Part shown: one piece after another, positions 28,649 to 37,251 of the stretch
How the letters are laid out: each line of letters starts with the position of its first letter
How positions within the stretch are numbered: position 1 is the first letter of the stretch
Assembly: GCF_030690345.1 (NCBI RefSeq)
Contig: NZ_JAUYGV010000006.1
Coordinates: 620,001-684,000, forward strand
Direction of reading: 5' to 3'
DNA length: 64,000 nt
Origin: Rheinheimera sp.
Lineage (GTDB): Bacteria; Pseudomonadota; Gammaproteobacteria; Enterobacterales; Alteromonadaceae
The notes under the pieces: generated by a model
Databases searched by the model: none
Told to the model about the DNA's origin: nothing
What the model saw: the letters and a program-made list of their open reading frames with translations, nothing else
Position numbers and translations under genes: made by a program

Positions 28649-28909
28649 AGCAATTACCTTATTTTGAAAAGAGCTGTGTAAATTTCGGTCAAAAGAGCGG
28701 CGGACATTGTAACGGCTGGCACGTAAAAGTAAAGGTAAAACCATCGGCGCCGCGTAATTTCATCTGTTTATGTTTGCTTACAAAGCCGTATTCTGCTGTT
28801 GTAAGTTTTAGTATAAACTCCGGTTAATTATTCAGATATGATTCAGCCCCGCGCGCCTAAATTTGGAGCAGCGCAAAGCGAAGTGATATCAGCACAGAGG
28901 ATACCCAAG

Positions 28910-29644
28910 ATGAAAACCCTGTTAATCAGCTCAGTGGCCGTTGTCAGCTTAGTGTTGGGCGGTTGCGGTGCATTGCACACCGCTGTGGCCAAACGTAATT
29001 TAGATGTGCAAACCAAAATGAGCAGCTCTATTTTCCTCGACCCGGTAGAACCGGAGCAGCGCACGGTATTTGTTGATATCCGCAATACCTCCGATAAACC
29101 GGAGTTTGATTTAAAACCTCAGGTAATCCAAAGCCTGCAAGCGCGCGGCTACCAGGTTATAGACAGCCCGTCACGGGCTAATTATTGGCTGCAAGCCAAC
29201 GTATTACAGGTAGGCCGCAGCAATGCGCGCGCTACCAGCGGTGCGCTGGCAGCGGGCCCTGGCATGGCAGGCGGTGCGGTATCAGGTTATGCCATTCACC
29301 GCGCTACCGGCGGTAGCTCCGGTGGTGGTGCAGCTATTGGTGCAGTAGTTGGCGGTGCGGTAGCCGGTACCGTCATTGATGCGATGGTAGAAGATGTGTA
29401 CTACAGCGTAATTACCGATATTCAGATTATGGAGCGCTTTGACGGCACAGTGCGCGAAAGCTCTGAGCATCAGTTGATCCAGGGCGATAGCGGCAGTACT
29501 ACCTCCAGTTATCAGCGCCAGAGCGATATGCGCAAATATCAAACCCGGGTGGTTAGCTTTGCCAACCAGGCCAATTTAAAATGGCCGGAAGCCGAGCCGG
29601 AACTGACCCAAGGTATGGTGCGGGCGCTGGCCGGTTTATTCTAA
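28910..29644 (+). CDS. TraT-like complement resistance lipoprotein, copy 1
   Basis: A 244-residue lipoprotein: lipobox LGGC with C19, then ALHTAVAKRNLDVQTKMS and FLDPVEPEQRTVF, the known TraT N-terminal pattern. Residues about 95-155 are a Gly/Ala-rich hydrophobic stretch (GAAIGAVVGGAVAGT), as in TraT, thought to sit in the outer membrane. The C-terminal part has SEHQLIQGDSGSTT and a basic K-Y-Q-T-R-V strand. TraT is best known from conjugative plasmids (surface exclusion, serum resistance), but chromosomal homologues are common in free-living gammaproteobacteria. A longer frame from 28838 exists; the ATG at 28910 starts the signal peptide and has AGAGGA upstream. Followed directly by a paralogue. 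Confidence 0.82.
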   Translation: MKTLLISSVAVVSLVLGGCGALHTAVAKRNLDVQTKMSSSIFLDPVEPEQRTVFVDIRNTSDKPEFDLKPQVIQSLQARGYQVIDSPSRANYWLQANVLQVGRSNARATSGALAAGPGMAGGAVSGYAIHRATGGSSGGGAAIGAVVGGAVAGTVIDAMVEDVYYSVITDIQIMERFDGTVRESSEHQLIQGDSGSTTSSYQRQSDMRKYQTRVVSFANQANLKWPEAEPELTQGMVRALAGLF

Positions 29645-30463
29645 ATGCGTATAGCTTTCCTGCTACTGGCGGTATGGCTGCTGTCGGCTTGCACTGCAGT
29701 GCATACCTCGGTGGCAAAACGCAACCTGGATGTACAAACGCGGATGAGCCAAACGGTGTATCTGGATCCGGTCGAGCCGGAGCAGCGCACCATTTTTCTC
29801 GATATCCGCCAAACCGCTGCAGAGTACCAATTACCATTGGGCGACGATGTGCGCAACTTTATGCTGTCACGCGGCTACCAACTGGTAGCTTCGCCTATTA
29901 ACGCGCAATACTGGTTGCAGGTGAATGTACGCACCGTATTAAAAGAGCGGCCGGACAAAGTACTGGCCGATGAATACGGTATGACTGCCGAAGAAGTACA
30001 GCAACTGCTGGACCCCGGCATGGCACCACCGCCACCGCCGGAAACACCGCAGCAGCGCAATCAGCGTTATAACCGCAATGCAGCAGTGTTTGTTGATACC
30101 TCTGTTGGTACCAATATCGACGGTAAAGACATCGCCCGCGCTTTAGTGGTACTGGCCGCCTTTGCCGGCGCTGAATATATCGGTAACCAGCTGGTGCAGG
30201 ATAAGTACTACACCATGCTAACCGATATTCAGATTGCCGAGCGTATTTCGCCGGATTCAGAACAAAAAGTGCAGGAATACAGCGAGCATCAGCTGTTACA
30301 AGGCGACAGTGGAGCCTTTGAGCAGTTATGGCAGCGCGATACCGATATGCGCAAGTATCAGGTAAAAGTGGTTAGCTTTGCCAATAAAGCTAACCTAAGC
30401 TGGCAAGACGCCGAACAACCGCTGCATCAGGGCCTGCTACGCTCGCTGGCGGGTATTTTTTAG
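29645..30463 (+). CDS. TraT-like lipoprotein, copy 2 (tandem paralogue)
   Basis: A 272-residue lipoprotein (lipobox LSAC, C16) whose ATG follows the stop codon of copy 1 with no gap, so the two are translated from one message. The N- and C-terminal parts match copy 1 closely (SVAKRNLDVQTRMS, DPVEPEQRT, SEHQLLQGDSG, MRKYQVKVVSFANKANL). The middle differs: the Gly-rich hydrophobic segment of copy 1 is replaced by a Pro-rich (PPPPPE) and Asn/Arg-rich stretch and a single hydrophobic helix (ALVVLAAFAGAEYIG). This looks like a tandem duplication followed by divergence of the membrane-facing core. Confidence 0.78.
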   Translation: MRIAFLLLAVWLLSACTAVHTSVAKRNLDVQTRMSQTVYLDPVEPEQRTIFLDIRQTAAEYQLPLGDDVRNFMLSRGYQLVASPINAQYWLQVNVRTVLKERPDKVLADEYGMTAEEVQQLLDPGMAPPPPPETPQQRNQRYNRNAAVFVDTSVGTNIDGKDIARALVVLAAFAGAEYIGNQLVQDKYYTMLTDIQIAERISPDSEQKVQEYSEHQLLQGDSGAFEQLWQRDTDMRKYQVKVVSFANKANLSWQDAEQPLHQGLLRSLAGIF

Positions 30464-30485
30464 CGCGGGGTTTACCCTGCGCAGG

Positions 30486-31226
30486 CTACCAATACTGCTC
30501 TACGGTAATATTGCCGGGCTCACGGCGCAGGTTTTTCTTTAAGCCCATACTTTCCAGCATCGCTTTGCTATCTTTAATCATCTCCGGGTTACCGCACAGC
30601 ATTACCTGTGAACGGTTGGTAAGTGACTGCTTACATATCGCTTGCAGCTCGCCGCTTTGGATCAGCAGCGGCAGGCGTTTGTGCGGGGCACCGGCCATTG
30701 GCTCGCGGGTTACTATCGGCTGGTAGTGCAGTTGGCCCGGGTATTGATGCTGGTATTGCTGAATAAGCTCGCGATAGGCCAAATCGGCGATAGTGCGCAC
30801 GCTGTGTACCAGCACTATATGGTTAAAACGTTGCCACAGGTTATGTGTGCCCAGCATAGCTAAATAAGGCCCGATGCCGGTGCCGCTGGACATCAGCCAC
30901 AGGTTGTCGCCGTCTGGTACTTCATCCAATACAAAAAAGCCGGAAGCCGGTTGGCTTATTTCCAGCGTATCGCCCATTTTCAACTGTTGCAGCAGCGGTG
31001 ACAGTTTACCGCCGGCTACAGTGCTGACTAAAAACTCCTGCTCTGCACTGCCCGGGCTGTTTACCAACGAATAGGCGCGCTGCAAGCGGCCATCCGGGGT
31101 ATCCAACGCCAGCCGGACAAATTGCCCGGCAGTAAAGTCAAAGGCGGGTGTTTGCAGTTTAATGCTGAACAAATTGGCATGCCAGTGCCGGTTTTCAGTT
31201 ACTGTGCCGCTAAGCCATTGCGCCAT
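30486..31226 (-). CDS. fpr: Ferredoxin-NADP(+) reductase
   Basis: A 246-residue flavoprotein that moves electrons between NADPH and ferredoxin or flavodoxin. The FAD site R-A-Y-S (RAYSLVNSP), the NADP-binding GTGIGPYLAML and the C-terminal aromatic end EQYW are those of bacterial FPR. AAGGAA precedes the ATG. It is convergent with the TraT genes and divergent from the STAND regulator gene. With the isc ferredoxin in this window it could form a redox pair, but that is only inference. Confidence 0.9.
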   Translation of the reverse strand: MAQWLSGTVTENRHWHANLFSIKLQTPAFDFTAGQFVRLALDTPDGRLQRAYSLVNSPGSAEQEFLVSTVAGGKLSPLLQQLKMGDTLEISQPASGFFVLDEVPDGDNLWLMSSGTGIGPYLAMLGTHNLWQRFNHIVLVHSVRTIADLAYRELIQQYQHQYPGQLHYQPIVTREPMAGAPHKRLPLLIQSGELQAICKQSLTNRSQVMLCGNPEMIKDSKAMLESMGLKKNLRREPGNITVEQYW

Positions 31227-31329
31227 AATTAGTTTCCTTAGTCCTGCTTTGGCTAAAGTCTGGCAAAGTTGCCGCGTTATTCAAGCCATATTGTTGCAGT
31301 TGTTAATATTAAAAGGGGCTAAACTAATG

Positions 31330-31356
31330 TGCTACAGCATGTTATGTTGTGTAGCA
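31330..31356. promoter_or_regulatory. Inverted repeat upstream of the winged helix-STAND regulator gene
   Basis: TGCTACA (31330-31336) and TGTAGCA (31350-31356) form a perfect seven-base inverted repeat with 13 bases between, ending 21 bases before the ATG at 31378. The dyad is a candidate operator, possibly for the winged-helix protein encoded just downstream. Confidence 0.4.
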
Positions 31357-31377
31357 AAGCAATAATTACAAGTAGCT

Positions 31378-34300
31378 ATGAGCGACACTTTCTTCTTTGC
31401 TGACTGGCAGGTAGACCCTGCCGCCAACAGCCTGCGCCGCGGCAAACAGCTTATTCAGCTCGAACCCAAGGCCATGGATGTGCTGCTATTGCTGTGTCGC
31501 CATGGCGGTGAGGTGCTTAGCAGCGATGATATAGTGCGTCACTGCTGGCCGGATACCGATACCGGCGACAACCCGTTGCACAAAACCATTACCCAATTAC
31601 GCAAGGCACTGGGCGACAGCGCCACCAACCCGGTTTACATTGAAACCATCCGTAAGCGCGGTTACCGCACTCTGGCCGAAGTTCGCTTTCCGCTGGGGCA
31701 GCAGCAAAGCGTGCAGGCACAAAGCTGGCAGCAAGGCTCGCCGTTTCCGGGCCTGCAGGCGTACGACGCGCGTTACGCCAGTGTGTTTTTTGGTCGTGGT
31801 ATCCAAATAAACACCTTGCTTAGCCGTATCGCGCAACAAATTAAATATGGCCGTGATTGTTGTTTGTTGCTCGGCCCCAGCGGCAGCGGTAAATCCTCGT
31901 TAATTAACGCCGGCGTGATGCCCAACCTGATGCAGCAGGGCGGTTATAACGGCATTCAGGTATTGTCATACAGCAGTCTGGATTTGGCCGATGTGGCACC
32001 CGGCCAATTGCTTACCGATTTAGCCGGCGCCATGCTGGACTGGGAGCTGGATGATGCACCGGTATTTGCCGGTGACAGTGCGCAAAGCCTTGCGGCACTG
32101 TTGGCAATGGATCCGCAGCAGGTAATGCAGCGCTGCCTGCAGCAATTGCCGAAAAACGCGCAGCTAAAGCAGCGTTTCGCCTTGTTTGTCGACCGTTTAG
32201 AGGTGCTGTTATCATCACCGTTATTCAGCTCAGAACAGCGCACACACTTTACCCTGCTGCTGGAGCAACTGGCCACCAGCGGCGCCGTGCTGGTGCTCAG
32301 TGCCTGTCGCAATGAATTTTATCCGCTGCTGGTTGATTACCCCAGCCTGATTGCCGGCAAAGCCAAAGGCGCGCATTTTGATTTGGCCGCACCAGGCCGC
32401 AGCGATTTGCTGCAAATGATCCGCTTACCGGCGCTGGCCGCAGGGCTGGGTTTTGATACCGACCCGGATACCGCTATGCCGCTGGATGAAATGCTCTGCA
32501 GTGAAGCCGCCAGTAACCCCGATGCGCTGCCAATGTTGCAATACACACTGCAACAGCTGTATTTACAGCGCAGCAAAGATAACAAACTCTTGCTGTCGGT
32601 TTATAAAGCCCTCGGCGGCATTGAAGGTGCTATAGGTAAAAATGCCGAGCAGGCCATTAAAGGCTTAAGCAAAGCCGAGCAAGACAGCCTGCCGCGGGTG
32701 TTATCAATGCTGGTCACCCTGCGCGAGGATGAAAAAAGCATTACCAGCCGCAGCGGCCGCGTGCAGCAGTTGCAAACCGACGCCGAGCGCACCCTGGTGC
32801 AAACCATGGTAGAGCAGCGCTTGTTTGTGTCGCACCTGCAAAATGGCGAGCCGTGTTTCAGCATCGCGCACGAAGCCCTACTGCGGCGCTGGCCGCGCGC
32901 TACCGCCTGGATTAGCGAACACCATGACAGCTTAAGCGTAAAAAGCCGGCTACAGCATTTAACCCAGCGCTGGCTGGCCGAACAGCAAAACAGTGCCTAC
33001 TTGCTGGCAGACGGTAAACCGCTGCAGGAAGCGCAAACCTTGCTGGGTAACAGCTTGTTTTCGCTCGAAGCCGACGAGCGGCGTTTTATTCAGGTGTCTG
33101 CCAATAAAGCGGGGCTTAAACGCTGGACGTGGCGCGCCACCATCGCCATGCTGTGCCTGCTTAGTTTTACCGCTGTAACTATGAGTATTAAAAGCTTTAA
33201 CGCCGAACAGCAGGCGCAGCAAAAGCGGCTGGCAGCAGAAAATCTGCTTGGTTTTATGGTGGGCGAGTTTGCCGACAAGCTGCGCAGCATAGGCCGGATG
33301 GATTTACTCGACGGTATCAGCAATAAAGCGCTGGAGTATTTCAGTGATTTTTCATCCGCCAATGATCACTTAAGTGCAGAGGCGCGGTTAAAGCACGGCC
33401 AAACCCTGGAAGCTATGGGCGAAGTAGCTTATTCCCGCGGCAAAATGGACGAAGCCACGGCAGCCTTGCAAGCCGCCAGAACCAAGCTGCTATCGGTATT
33501 GGCCGAACAGCCGGACAATCTGGAACTGTTAAAAACCCTCGGCGCTAACGCCTTTTGGCTGGGGCAAATCCACTACGACGCCAGCAACTGGCAGGCGGTG
33601 CAGCCCGAGTTTGAGCTGTATTACCACTACAGCGAGCGCATGTATCAGATAGCACCGGACGATTTAGACGCCATTATGGAGCTATCTTACGCCACCAATT
33701 CATTAGGCTCGCTGGCAATGAAGCTGCAGCAGTTTGATTTAGCGCGGAAGAATTTTGAAGAGTCGCTGCAGTTACGACTACTGGTGCAATCAAAGCAACC
33801 CGAAAACAAACAGCTGCTTGCTGACATTGCTAATACCCGCTCCTGGCTGGCAAGTGCATCGTTAGCTGAGGGAAAAGTGCATTTAGCAATAGAGATTCAT
33901 CAGAGATTACAGGCTGATCTGGTAGATACTACTATAAAGCCTGAACCTTATTTACTTGATATTTTGTCAAGCAGCTATCAAAAACTTGCGGATCTGCTTA
34001 TTTACCAGGGAAAAATAAATGAAGCTCAAACTGTTTCTAATCTAGGGGAGCAAGCTTTATCACAAGCAATAGAGCAAGACCCAGAAAATAGTAGGTGGCT
34101 GAGAAACAAAAGTTTTATTGATTATCAGAAGTTTAATATCAACCCCGGTTCAACTGCAGAGCAGATTGAGCATGACCTTAGTTTATTGACTGAGGCATTA
34201 AATAAGCAAAAAAATGTGCTGTCAAACACCAATATAAAAGATATGCAGGCAAGGCTGTGGCTATCGACTGCAATACAACTACAAGAGATTGATCATTTGG

Positions 34301-34626
34301 CGCTTAGTAAAAAATATGCCGATTTAGCTTATGCTTCTCTCAAAGCACTTACCGAACGACATAGGCAGAATTACAATTACAGTCTCGCTCTGGCCGACAC
34401 TCAGCTACTACAAGCCAAAGTTTTATTGGCAACCGATAAGCGCGGTATGGCGGTAAATCTTTGTAATCAGGTTAAAGATAATTTATCTGTGATCACCGAG
34501 AAAAATAAAGAACCACGGTTCATCATTACCTTTGCAAAGGCGCTGAATTGCTTAGGGGAGTTACAAAACTATCCTGACATTCTTGCTATGTTGCAACAAA
34601 ATAACATAGCAAATTTTAAATTTTAA
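31378..34626 (+). CDS. CadC-like winged helix + STAND NTPase + membrane helix + TPR regulator
   Basis: A 1082-residue protein. Residues 5-105 are an OmpR/CadC-type winged helix (LEPKAMDVLLLLCRHGGEVLS, then TITQLRKALGD and ETIRKRGYRTLAEV). Residues about 120-560 are a STAND-type NTPase (novel STAND 1-like): FPGLQAYD, Walker A GPSGSGKSS (166-174), Walker B ALFVDRLE (268-275) and the S-A-C-R-N-E-F sensor (308-314). One hydrophobic helix lies at about 584-603. Residues 625-1082 are TPR-like repeats, probably periplasmic if the helix spans the membrane. From about 33.8 kb the gene becomes markedly AT-richer. STAND proteins usually switch when their repeats bind a ligand; combined with DNA binding this suggests a one-protein regulator. 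A companion gene follows after 24 bases. Confidence 0.85.
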   Translation: MSDTFFFADWQVDPAANSLRRGKQLIQLEPKAMDVLLLLCRHGGEVLSSDDIVRHCWPDTDTGDNPLHKTITQLRKALGDSATNPVYIETIRKRGYRTLAEVRFPLGQQQSVQAQSWQQGSPFPGLQAYDARYASVFFGRGIQINTLLSRIAQQIKYGRDCCLLLGPSGSGKSSLINAGVMPNLMQQGGYNGIQVLSYSSLDLADVAPGQLLTDLAGAMLDWELDDAPVFAGDSAQSLAALLAMDPQQVMQRCLQQLPKNAQLKQRFALFVDRLEVLLSSPLFSSEQRTHFTLLLEQLATSGAVLVLSACRNEFYPLLVDYPSLIAGKAKGAHFDLAAPGRSDLLQMIRLPALAAGLGFDTDPDTAMPLDEMLCSEAASNPDALPMLQYTLQQLYLQRSKDNKLLLSVYKALGGIEGAIGKNAEQAIKGLSKAEQDSLPRVLSMLVTLREDEKSITSRSGRVQQLQTDAERTLVQTMVEQRLFVSHLQNGEPCFSIAHEALLRRWPRATAWISEHHDSLSVKSRLQHLTQRWLAEQQNSAYLLADGKPLQEAQTLLGNSLFSLEADERRFIQVSANKAGLKRWTWRATIAMLCLLSFTAVTMSIKSFNAEQQAQQKRLAAENLLGFMVGEFADKLRSIGRMDLLDGISNKALEYFSDFSSANDHLSAEARLKHGQTLEAMGEVAYSRGKMDEATAALQAARTKLLSVLAEQPDNLELLKTLGANAFWLGQIHYDASNWQAVQPEFELYYHYSERMYQIAPDDLDAIMELSYATNSLGSLAMKLQQFDLARKNFEESLQLRLLVQSKQPENKQLLADIANTRSWLASASLAEGKVHLAIEIHQRLQADLVDTTIKPEPYLLDILSSSYQKLADLLIYQGKINEAQTVSNLGEQALSQAIEQDPENSRWLRNKSFIDYQKFNINPGSTAEQIEHDLSLLTEALNKQKNVLSNTNIKDMQARLWLSTAIQLQEIDHLALSKKYADLAYASLKALTERHRQNYNYSLALADTQLLQAKVLLATDKRGMAVNLCNQVKDNLSVITEKNKEPRFIITFAKALNCLGELQNYPDILAMLQQNNIANFKF

Positions 34627-34650
34627 CCCACAACTATAAGGAAATACGTT

Positions 34651-35025
34651 ATGCCTTTAACTCAAGCTGCCAGCTTAATTCAGGTTATTGTCAATCTGGA
34701 AAATGGTGAACCGGTATTTAGTTATCAAACTACCGGGGGCCAGCCGTTGCCCAACGGTGATGTTACCGTAACGGAAGCCGGTACCATTACTTATCAACTG
34801 GTAGACAATACCGGTAAAGGCCTGCGTTTTATCGGCGTCGGTTTTGTAACGCCGTTTGACGGCATTATCGATGCTATTACCGTCAGCAGCGATGGCCAAT
34901 TAGTGCAAATGCTGGATATGGACCGCAGTGCCGGCACTACTAAATTTCAGTTTGTTCTAACCAACAGTACCAATACTTTGATGGTCCTAAGCCCGGATCC
35001 AGAAGTTAAAAATGATCCTGAATAG
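34651..35025 (+). CDS. Small protein resembling the DP-EP family
   Basis: A 124-residue, beta-rich protein without signal peptide, Cys residues or membrane helix. It ends in an acidic tail ([12 protein letters not shown]), and the middle reads [15 protein letters not shown]. It resembles what I know as the DP-EP family (a small immunoglobulin-like fold of unknown role); this assignment is from memory of the family and moderate. AAGGAAA precedes the ATG, 24 bases after the STAND regulator's stop, so the pair is probably co-transcribed. A terminator follows. It could be a ligand or partner of the regulator, but nothing in the sequence shows it. Confidence 0.65.
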   Translation: MPLTQAASLIQVIVNLENGEPVFSYQTTGGQPLPNGDVTVTEAGTITYQLVDNTGKGLRFIGVGFVTPFDGIIDAITVSSDGQLVQMLDMDRSAGTTKFQFVLTNSTNTLMVLSPDPEVKNDPE

Positions 35026-35067
35026 TGCTTTAATCAGTATTTGCTGATTCTGTTCTTTTGTTCTGAC

Positions 35068-35088
35068 AAGCCCCGAAAGGGGCTTTTT
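35068..35088 (+). terminator. Terminator after the STAND regulator / small protein pair
   Basis: AAGCCCC-GAAA-GGGGCTTTTT: a perfect stem with a GAAA loop and a T-run. It closes the two-gene unit and separates it from the diguanylate cyclase gene. Confidence 0.92.
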
Positions 35089-35193
35089 AGTCTTTTAAAA
35101 TCAAGCAATTAAATCAGAAGGTTGTCGGAAGGTTATGGCAATTAGTAAAGGCTAAAGTTGGCAGCAGTTAAGCCACTTGAGCGAGATAATCTG

Positions 35194-36162
35194 ATGAGCA
35201 CATCGCAACGCAAAACCAACCTGCAACCGCTGGCATTGAATGACGACAGCTTATGGTCTGACGATAGCGATATCTCCAGCGGCATCGACCTCGGTGGTTT
35301 TATTCAGTATCTGGCCGAGGCGGTGCTGATTGTCAGCCCGGATGGTGTAATTGAATGCGCCAATGCCAAGGCGGCCTTGTTGCTGAACTGTGTTGGCCAA
35401 CCGCTGATTGGCCGTAAGTGGCCGGAATTTTTAGTTAGCCGCTGCCAGCAGCAGTACGAAGGCTTGGTAAAAATGGTAGCCAAACGCATACTGTCGTTGC
35501 AGGCCGGGCCGACAGAAATGGCGCTGCGCTGTGCCGATAACGCGGTAAAGGATATTGAGCTGTCGGTATCGTTTTTACCGGACCCGGAACCGCGGCTGGT
35601 GCTGGTAATGCGTGACCTTACGCACTACAAAGCCGAATGCGAGCAGCTGCGGCTGCAGGCCTCTACCGACGTGTTAACCGGGCTGGCGAACCGGCGCGGT
35701 TTTGATGAACAGCTGCAACAGCAGTGGCAACAATGCACAGACAACCGCCGGCCGCTTAGCGTGGTAATTATTGATATCGACTTTTTTAAACAGTTTAACG
35801 ACCGCTATGGCCATATTCAGGGTGATGCCTGCCTGCGTAAGGTAGCCGGTGCCATAGTGCAGGCGATGCCGGTAGACGGCAAAATGGCCGCGCGCTACGG
35901 TGGTGAAGAATTTGCGCTTATTTTACCCAATCACAATGAAATTAACGCGCTGCAGGTGGCCCGCGATGTACAGCAGGCGGTGCGGCAGTTACAGTTTACC
36001 GATGCCGGTTTACCTGCTTCGCTTAGTGTTTCGGTAAGCCAGGGCGTGGCAACAGAGATTAACGGCCAGTACCGCACCAGCATGGCGCTGTTATGCGCGG
36101 CCGATACCGCGCTGTACCGCGCCAAGTCTGACGGCCGCGACTGCATTAATACCAGCAGCTGA
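35194..36162 (+). CDS. Diguanylate cyclase with N-terminal PAS-like domain
   Basis: A 322-residue protein: PAS-like domain at about 35-150 (FIQYLAEAVLIVSPDGVIECANAKA) and GGDEF domain at about 155-320. The catalytic GGEEF is at 236-240 in ARYGGEEF, and the substrate-site segments STDVLTGLANRRGF and IDIDFFKQFNDRYGH are intact, so it should make cyclic di-GMP from two GTP. The RxxD inhibitory site normally just upstream of the GG(D/E)EF is not seen. No signal or membrane segments: cytoplasmic. A TTG at 35158 gives a longer frame; the ATG at 35194 is preferred though its ribosome binding site is weak. Its last codons are nearly repeated at 37174-37213. Confidence 0.9.
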   Translation: MSTSQRKTNLQPLALNDDSLWSDDSDISSGIDLGGFIQYLAEAVLIVSPDGVIECANAKAALLLNCVGQPLIGRKWPEFLVSRCQQQYEGLVKMVAKRILSLQAGPTEMALRCADNAVKDIELSVSFLPDPEPRLVLVMRDLTHYKAECEQLRLQASTDVLTGLANRRGFDEQLQQQWQQCTDNRRPLSVVIIDIDFFKQFNDRYGHIQGDACLRKVAGAIVQAMPVDGKMAARYGGEEFALILPNHNEINALQVARDVQQAVRQLQFTDAGLPASLSVSVSQGVATEINGQYRTSMALLCAADTALYRAKSDGRDCINTSS

Positions 36163-36203
36163 GGCGCCTGCAGATTGCATCGGGCCGTGTTGGCTGCGGG
36201 GTT

Positions 36204-37007
36204 TCAGCTTGCCAGTAATGACGCCAGCATCTTCAGGCTAAGTAATAGCAGCAAAATGCCAAACAGCCGTTTTAAGGTGGTAACCGGCAGCTTGTGTGCC
36301 AGTTTGGCACCAAGCGGCGCACAGATAAAACTGGCCACCGACATCAGCAGCACTGCGGGCAGATATACCAGGCCGACAATAAATGGCAGGTCGGCGCTGC
36401 TTTGGTTATTTAGCAGATAACCGGCGGTACCTGCTACTGAAATAGGTAACCCGACAGCAGCAGAGGTGCCAATGGCTTTTTTAATGTCGATACTGCGCCA
36501 GCTAAGGTAAGGCACGGTAAGCGAACCGCCGCCGATAGACACCAGTGCCGAGATGGCGCCAATACCGGCACCGGCCGCTGCCAGCTCGGCCTTACCGGCC
36601 TGTTTGCCGCCGGCGGTAGGGGTTTTAGCCCGCAGCATGGTAAAGGCAACATAGCCCATAAACAGCGCAAAAAAGCCTGCCAGATACAGCGAGCTGATAC
36701 GTGCCGCCAGAAAAGTTGCGGCAAAGGTGCCCACTATAACGCCGGGTGCCATCGCTTTAACAATCGGCCATAGCACGCCCGAGCGGGCGTGGTGGGCACG
36801 CATGCTCGACAGTGACGTCATCACAATGGTTGCCATAGAGGTGCCAAGTGCCAGATGTACCACGGCATCGGCGGCTATACCCTGCGCCAGGAAAATGCTG
36901 GTAAGCAGCGGCACCATAATGCCGCCCCCGCCAATTCCCAGCAGGCCTGCCATCACCCCGGCAAAACTACCCAATGCTAAAAAAGCCAGTATCCACTCTA
37001 TTGCCAT
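36204..37007 (-). CDS. TauE/SafE (TSUP) family permease
   Basis: A 267-residue membrane protein with about eight hydrophobic segments and two copies of the TSUP glycine-rich motif: GSFAGVMAGLLGIGGGGIMVPLL near the N-terminus and GAISALVSIGGGSLTVPYL in the second half. The family moves sulfite, sulfoacetate or other small anions out of the cell; the substrate here is unknown. GGAGAG precedes the ATG. The gene is inverted between a diguanylate cyclase gene and the remnant of a second one, which suggests that it came in by rearrangement. Confidence 0.88.
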   Translation of the reverse strand: MAIEWILAFLALGSFAGVMAGLLGIGGGGIMVPLLTSIFLAQGIAADAVVHLALGTSMATIVMTSLSSMRAHHARSGVLWPIVKAMAPGVIVGTFAATFLAARISSLYLAGFFALFMGYVAFTMLRAKTPTAGGKQAGKAELAAAGAGIGAISALVSIGGGSLTVPYLSWRSIDIKKAIGTSAAVGLPISVAGTAGYLLNNQSSADLPFIVGLVYLPAVLLMSVASFICAPLGAKLAHKLPVTTLKRLFGILLLLLSLKMLASLLAS

Positions 37008-37173
37008 CTTTGCTCTCCGGCTGAAACTGGCAGCAACATAACCTGTATTAATCTTGCAGGCAAAAAATTCTCAACCGGTGCAGCCTTGCTATAGCCCCAA
37101 TTGCGGCAATTATTATTTCTTAGTCATAAATTTGCTTTATCGTCGCAAAAGCAGGCTAACGGCCGGTATCTTA

Positions 37174-37213
37174 CCAAGTCTGACGGCCGCGACTGCACCA
37201 ATGCCGGTAGTTA
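37174..37213 (+). pseudogene. Remnant of a diguanylate cyclase gene 3' end
   Basis: In one frame this stretch reads KSDGRDCTNAGS followed by TAA (37211-37213), clearly the same ending as the cyclase at 36162 (KSDGRDCINTSS). The first 24 bases (37174-37197) are identical to 36122-36145, and the following bases up to the stop match at many positions. Upstream the frame soon loses similarity to GGDEF domains, so only the tail is left. A terminator follows directly, as if the original gene ended here. Confidence 0.6.
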
Positions 37214-37220
37214 ATTAACA

Positions 37221-37246
37221 ATGCCCGGCTTAGCCGGGCATATTTT
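37221..37246 (+). terminator. Terminator-like hairpin after the cyclase remnant
   Basis: ATGCCCGGCT (37221-37230) and AGCCGGGCAT (37232-37241) form a perfect ten-base inverted repeat followed by ATTTT. It probably ended the lost gene before it. Confidence 0.7.
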
Positions 37247-37251
37247 ACCTC

